Of a stretch of DNA of 17,664 nucleotides, positions 14,690 to 17,664 are shown in pieces; the first letter of the stretch is position 1; the number at the start of each line of letters is the position of its first letter. The DNA comes from Deltaproteobacteria bacterium (lineage in GTDB: Bacteria; Desulfobacterota; Desulfobulbia; Desulfobulbales; SURF-16). The translations under genes were made by a program, and so were the position numbers. The notes beneath the pieces were generated by a model. The model saw only the letters and a list, made by a program, of their open reading frames with translations, was not told where the DNA came from and searched no databases. The stretch covers positions 1 to 17,664 of the forward strand of contig JAOZSN010000051.1 of assembly GCA_029939635.1 (NCBI GenBank). Reading direction: 5' to 3'.

Positions 14690-17359
14690 TTAAAAGCTGC
14701 CGCCGATGGAAAAATCCCATACCGAGCTGTCTTCGTTCGGCAGAGGGTCAAGATTTTTACCCCATTCCAGCCGTAAGGGACCCATGGGTGACATCCAGCG
14801 GAAACCAGCACCTGCGCCGTGGCGCAGGTCACTCATATCCATGTCAGTGCCACTTCCCCAGGTATTGCCAGCATCATAAAAGATAACACCATCCAGGCCA
14901 GCATCCTTGAAGAGGGGGAAGATAAATTCCTGATTGGTATAGCACATCTTGGTACCGCCAGTGCGAAATAGCGTGTTAGGGTCTATGGGGCTGATGGAGC
15001 TGTTTTCAAAGCCGCGCACAGTGGATAAGCCACCCAGGTAGAACTTTTCATAGTCAGGCAGCTTGCCCTCTTCATTTTCATGGACGTAGCCAGCGGCAAA
15101 TTTAGTATGGAAGACCAGAGATTTCCATACTGGAAAATACCAGCTGGTATTTCCTTCAATCTTGCTGAAGGCAGCGTCACCGCTAAATATACCGCCTGCA
15201 TGTTTGCCGGAGATAACGTTACGTGAGCCTTTGCTAGGGCTATAACGCCGATTTCTGGTGTCACGGGTGGCGCCTAAAGTCGCATAGTTGGTGCGTTTAA
15301 TATCTTGTAGTGTTTGCCATGATTCCGGTTCCAAAATGTCATAGAGGTTAACCGGGTCATAAACGTTGGAGTTGTCAGTGCCAACGCTCCAGTAGGCGCG
15401 CCATTTTTCCCATAAGGGGTAGCCAAAACGGAGAGAGCCACCGTAAGCCGATTTGGTATAATAGTCATACTCCCGTTCCCACTGATACACATCAAAACCA
15501 AAGAGGAGTTGTGAGTCATTAAGGTGCGGCTCGGTGAAGCTTAGGTTGTAGCGCGTGTTGGTACCACCAATATTGGCAGAAAATGAGAGGCGCTGGCCAC
15601 GGCCGAGAAAGTTGTTCTGGCTGATCTCGCCCATGAACATCAGGCTGTCCACCGAGCTATAGCCAGCTCCAATGCTGAAGGTGCCAGTGGATTTTTCCTT
15701 TACCTCCACCAGGACATCCATCATGTCATCCTCATCGGTGGGGTCGGGAATTATGTTTACCTCTTCAAAAAAGTCTAACCTTTTGAGGCGGGCGGTGGAG
15801 CGTTTTATAGCTGAGGCGTCATAGATGTCGTCTTCCTTCAGGGCAATCTCACGGCGGATTACCTTGTCTCGCGTGCGGTCATTACCCTTGATAATAATGC
15901 GGTTGACATAGACCAACTCACCTTTAGAAATATGGAAGGTGACATCAATACGTTTCATTTCCGGATCTTTTTTGGTCTCCGGATCAACCAAGGCAAAGGC
16001 AAAACCCTTGGCTGCATAAAAATCGGTAAGGGCAAGAACATCGTTACGTAACACCTCACGGGTAAAATAGCGTTCTTCACCCAGATTGGTCATGCGCAGC
16101 AGCATCTCTCTGCCATCAAGGAGATCTCCGGCCAGATCAACCTGGCCGACCTTATACCGTTCACCCTCCTTGATCTGAAAGGTGACAGTGAGGGCATCGT
16201 CTTTATGGTCAATAACCGGCTCGCCAATCTGGGCATCCACAAAGCCGTTATTTTGGTAATAGGCACCAATGCGGTCGCCATCTTCCCTGATCTGGTTACG
16301 TTTAAGAACCCCTGATTCGGTAAACCAGGAAAAGAAGCCCTTTTCCGACGTGCTCATTATTTTTTTGAGTTCTTTGTCGGTAAAGACCTGGTTGCCTTGG
16401 AAGATAATTTCTTTGATGTAGAGCTTTTTGCCCTCAGTAATGACAAATTCAACATTTATGTAATCTGTTTTGGGATAGGACAGTTTGGTAATGACCTTGG
16501 TGTCGTAATAACCTTTTTCCTTATATATCTGACGGATATAACTTTCTGACTTGTTAACTTGATTAGGGTTGTAGATAGTGTTGGCGCTGACAGTGATAAT
16601 CTCTTTGATATCATCTTCTTTCATCTTGTCTTCACCTGTAATGGTGACGCTGCCGATGATTTCTTTTTCCTTCACTGCAAAGGTGATGATTTTGCCACTG
16701 GGGCCATCTGTTACGTCAATGGAGACGTCATCAAAAAATCCCATCCTGAAGATACTTTTGAGGTCACGACGTAATAATATGGGGTCATAATTGTCCCCCT
16801 GGCGATTTTTGATCTTGGTCATGATGGCACCGCCATCAATACGACTATTACCTGAAATTTTTATTTCGCCGATGCGTTGGTCTCGTTTGGTATAGGCCGT
16901 AACTTCTTTGGCCAGGGAATCAATGGCCTCTGCCTGTTTGTCCTGACTTGTTTCAGCAAAGGTGGTGCGAAGGGTCTGGCCTTTTTGCAGATCATAAATG
17001 ATAAGGTCAATGGCAATGGTTGACCCTAGCTTGCTGGCATTACCGGCAACCACATAGTCAATATTAGCAGTGTTTTTTGCCAGTGAACGCATTTGGGCCA
17101 TGGATGGTGGCCAGGCAGTATCGTAGTCAAGGCTGGTTTGGGCTTGGGAGCGAGCAAGAAAACGCATATCACGGCTGGTTACCGCTCTATCAAGATCTTC
17201 ATCAAGGGTAGCCTGGAAGGTGGAATCCTGGCTGGAACTGCTGGCCTTGAGAGGTACAAAGATGGTATTTGCTTGTTCAGCGGCGCGGAGCTGGCCTGTG
17301 AAGCCCAGCAGCAGGATACTGACGAGGAGCAGAAGATGTCGTGGTAAAGGAAGGGGCAT
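14690..17359 (-). CDS. bamA: Outer membrane assembly factor BamA with extra N-terminal domain
   Basis: BamA folds and inserts beta-barrel proteins into the outer membrane. The 889 residues begin with a signal peptide (MPLPLPRHLLLLVSILLLGF, cleaved near Ala26/27). An alpha/beta domain at about 28-158, not part of E. coli BamA, follows; DYVVAGNASK and IAIDLIIYDLQKG give it a look like the TolB N-terminal or FlgO/CsgG-like fold. Then come five POTRA domains at about 162-232, 233-310, 311-400, 401-481 and 482-556, and the 16-strand barrel at 557-889 with the TVRGF motif (L6 loop) and terminal FSIGGSF. A final aromatic residue is the usual barrel signal. It is the first gene of the minus-strand run, with a promoter about 100 bases upstream. 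skp and lpxD, common BamA neighbours, do not follow it. Confidence 0.95.
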   Translation of the reverse strand: MPLPLPRHLLLLVSILLLGFTGQLRAAEQANTIFVPLKASSSSQDSTFQATLDEDLDRAVTSRDMRFLARSQAQTSLDYDTAWPPSMAQMRSLAKNTANIDYVVAGNASKLGSTIAIDLIIYDLQKGQTLRTTFAETSQDKQAEAIDSLAKEVTAYTKRDQRIGEIKISGNSRIDGGAIMTKIKNRQGDNYDPILLRRDLKSIFRMGFFDDVSIDVTDGPSGKIITFAVKEKEIIGSVTITGEDKMKEDDIKEIITVSANTIYNPNQVNKSESYIRQIYKEKGYYDTKVITKLSYPKTDYINVEFVITEGKKLYIKEIIFQGNQVFTDKELKKIMSTSEKGFFSWFTESGVLKRNQIREDGDRIGAYYQNNGFVDAQIGEPVIDHKDDALTVTFQIKEGERYKVGQVDLAGDLLDGREMLLRMTNLGEERYFTREVLRNDVLALTDFYAAKGFAFALVDPETKKDPEMKRIDVTFHISKGELVYVNRIIIKGNDRTRDKVIRREIALKEDDIYDASAIKRSTARLKRLDFFEEVNIIPDPTDEDDMMDVLVEVKEKSTGTFSIGAGYSSVDSLMFMGEISQNNFLGRGQRLSFSANIGGTNTRYNLSFTEPHLNDSQLLFGFDVYQWEREYDYYTKSAYGGSLRFGYPLWEKWRAYWSVGTDNSNVYDPVNLYDILEPESWQTLQDIKRTNYATLGATRDTRNRRYSPSKGSRNVISGKHAGGIFSGDAAFSKIEGNTSWYFPVWKSLVFHTKFAAGYVHENEEGKLPDYEKFYLGGLSTVRGFENSSISPIDPNTLFRTGGTKMCYTNQEFIFPLFKDAGLDGVIFYDAGNTWGSGTDMDMSDLRHGAGAGFRWMSPMGPLRLEWGKNLDPLPNEDSSVWDFSIGGSF

Positions 17360-17460
17360 ATATGTTGAAGCAGTTCAGGCCGGTAAGCGCAGCCTCAGAG
17401 AGGCTAAAGTTTGTATAAATAGTCTAGCAAAGTAGATACAGAAGAGCTGATTGTGTCCAG

Positions 17461-17490
17461 ATTAGAAAATGAAAAAGGCAATCTAGTCAA
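17461..17490 (-). promoter_or_regulatory. Sigma70-type promoter candidate for bamA
   Basis: On the minus strand TTGACT (17485-17490) and TCTAAT (17461-17466) are separated by 18 bases. Each hexamer matches the consensus at five of six positions. Transcription would start near 17454, leaving a leader of about 95 bases before the bamA ATG. No strong Shine-Dalgarno precedes that ATG. Confidence 0.55.
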
Positions 17491-17607
17491 TAATGGTTAA
17501 AAAGTCATGCCAAAAGAGAGGAGAAGATTTTTTTTGTGACAAGGACGAGGTGGCTTTTGTTCCCATAATTGTCTGTAGTTAGTGTCTGTCCTAGCAAGAG
17601 TAACTGT

Positions 17608-17636
17608 GCGATTTAATGTGATTAAATCGCCTTTTT
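17608..17636 (+). terminator. Perfect 10-bp hairpin followed by a T-tract
   Basis: GCGATTTAAT (17608-17617) and ATTAAATCGC (17621-17630) pair perfectly around a GTG loop, followed by C and TTTTT (17632-17636). In plus orientation this has the form of an intrinsic terminator, but the only plus-strand gene in view ends near 8 kb, so its partner is unknown. The same palindrome could be an operator for bamA or the end of an upstream minus-strand gene, where the A-tract lies on the wrong side for a terminator. Confidence 0.5.
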
Positions 17637-17664
17637 AGGGTGTCATTTTTTGCGATTTTCTGTA

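Larger units (their letters stand above)
17360..17664. other. Gene-free stretch upstream of bamA
   Basis: These 305 bases hold no convincing coding frame on either strand. They contain the bamA promoter candidate (17461-17490) and a perfect hairpin (17608-17630). A minus-strand frame entering from the right edge stays open for about 24 codons and could be the tail of an upstream gene, but it has no recognisable motif and runs through the hairpin. No heptad-repeat element is seen here. Confidence 0.6.

Noticed and set aside
17593..17664. C-terminal tail of a further minus-strand gene entering from the right edge
   Set aside because: One frame is open for about 24 codons, but there is no recognisable motif and it runs through a perfect palindrome, so coding is not supported.

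Overview
The window looks like chromosomal core DNA of a Gram-negative bacterium. A BamA-family outer-membrane assembly protein with five POTRA domains, a periplasmic SurA-like chaperone and a RodZ-like cell-shape protein all require a two-membrane envelope. Protein style and moderate GC suggest a deltaproteobacterium (Desulfobacterota), perhaps a Desulfobulbales/Desulfotalea-like sulfate reducer. That placement is recalled resemblance, not a computed result. I see no rRNA, tRNA, CRISPR array, transposase or phage gene.

Left part (1-5440). A large membrane-anchored pentapeptide-repeat protein (+ strand) converges on a two-gene minus-strand operon: a ParB-like protein overlapping a YjbQ-family protein by ATGA. 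Divergent from the ParB-like gene is a class II CCA-adding/poly(A)-polymerase-type nucleotidyltransferase with an HD domain.

Middle (5440-8140). A single glycogen phosphorylase gene (+ strand) has its own leader and converges on the long minus-strand cluster.

Right part (8137-17664). Five minus-strand genes read in transcription order bamA, mfd, surA, rodZ-like, recO. They mix envelope biogenesis (BamA, SurA, RodZ) with DNA repair (Mfd, RecO). surA and rodZ share one base (TAATG). A sigma70-like promoter and a perfect 10-bp hairpin lie in the 305-bp gene-free stretch upstream of bamA.

The most unusual signal is in the gaps. Three intergenic elements of about 113-121 bp (glgP/recO, recO/rodZ, mfd/bamA) are built from degenerate tandem 7-base units in two arms of opposite sense (left GACAGT/GTT-type, right ACTGACA-type), so each can fold into a long imperfect hairpin. 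In two cases the left arm begins with the same GACAGTT exactly 7 bases before the next gene's ATG, and the arms reach or nearly reach the flanking stop codons. A shorter relative lies at 2481-2523, and other 7-base repeats occur upstream of cca. They resemble in style the heptanucleotide STRR repeats of cyanobacteria, but I cannot assign them to a known family. Secondary points of interest are the pentapeptide protein's architecture (zinc ribbon, membrane helix, about 90 pentapeptides, C-terminal beta domain), the ParB-like/YjbQ coupling, and an extra N-terminal domain on BamA.
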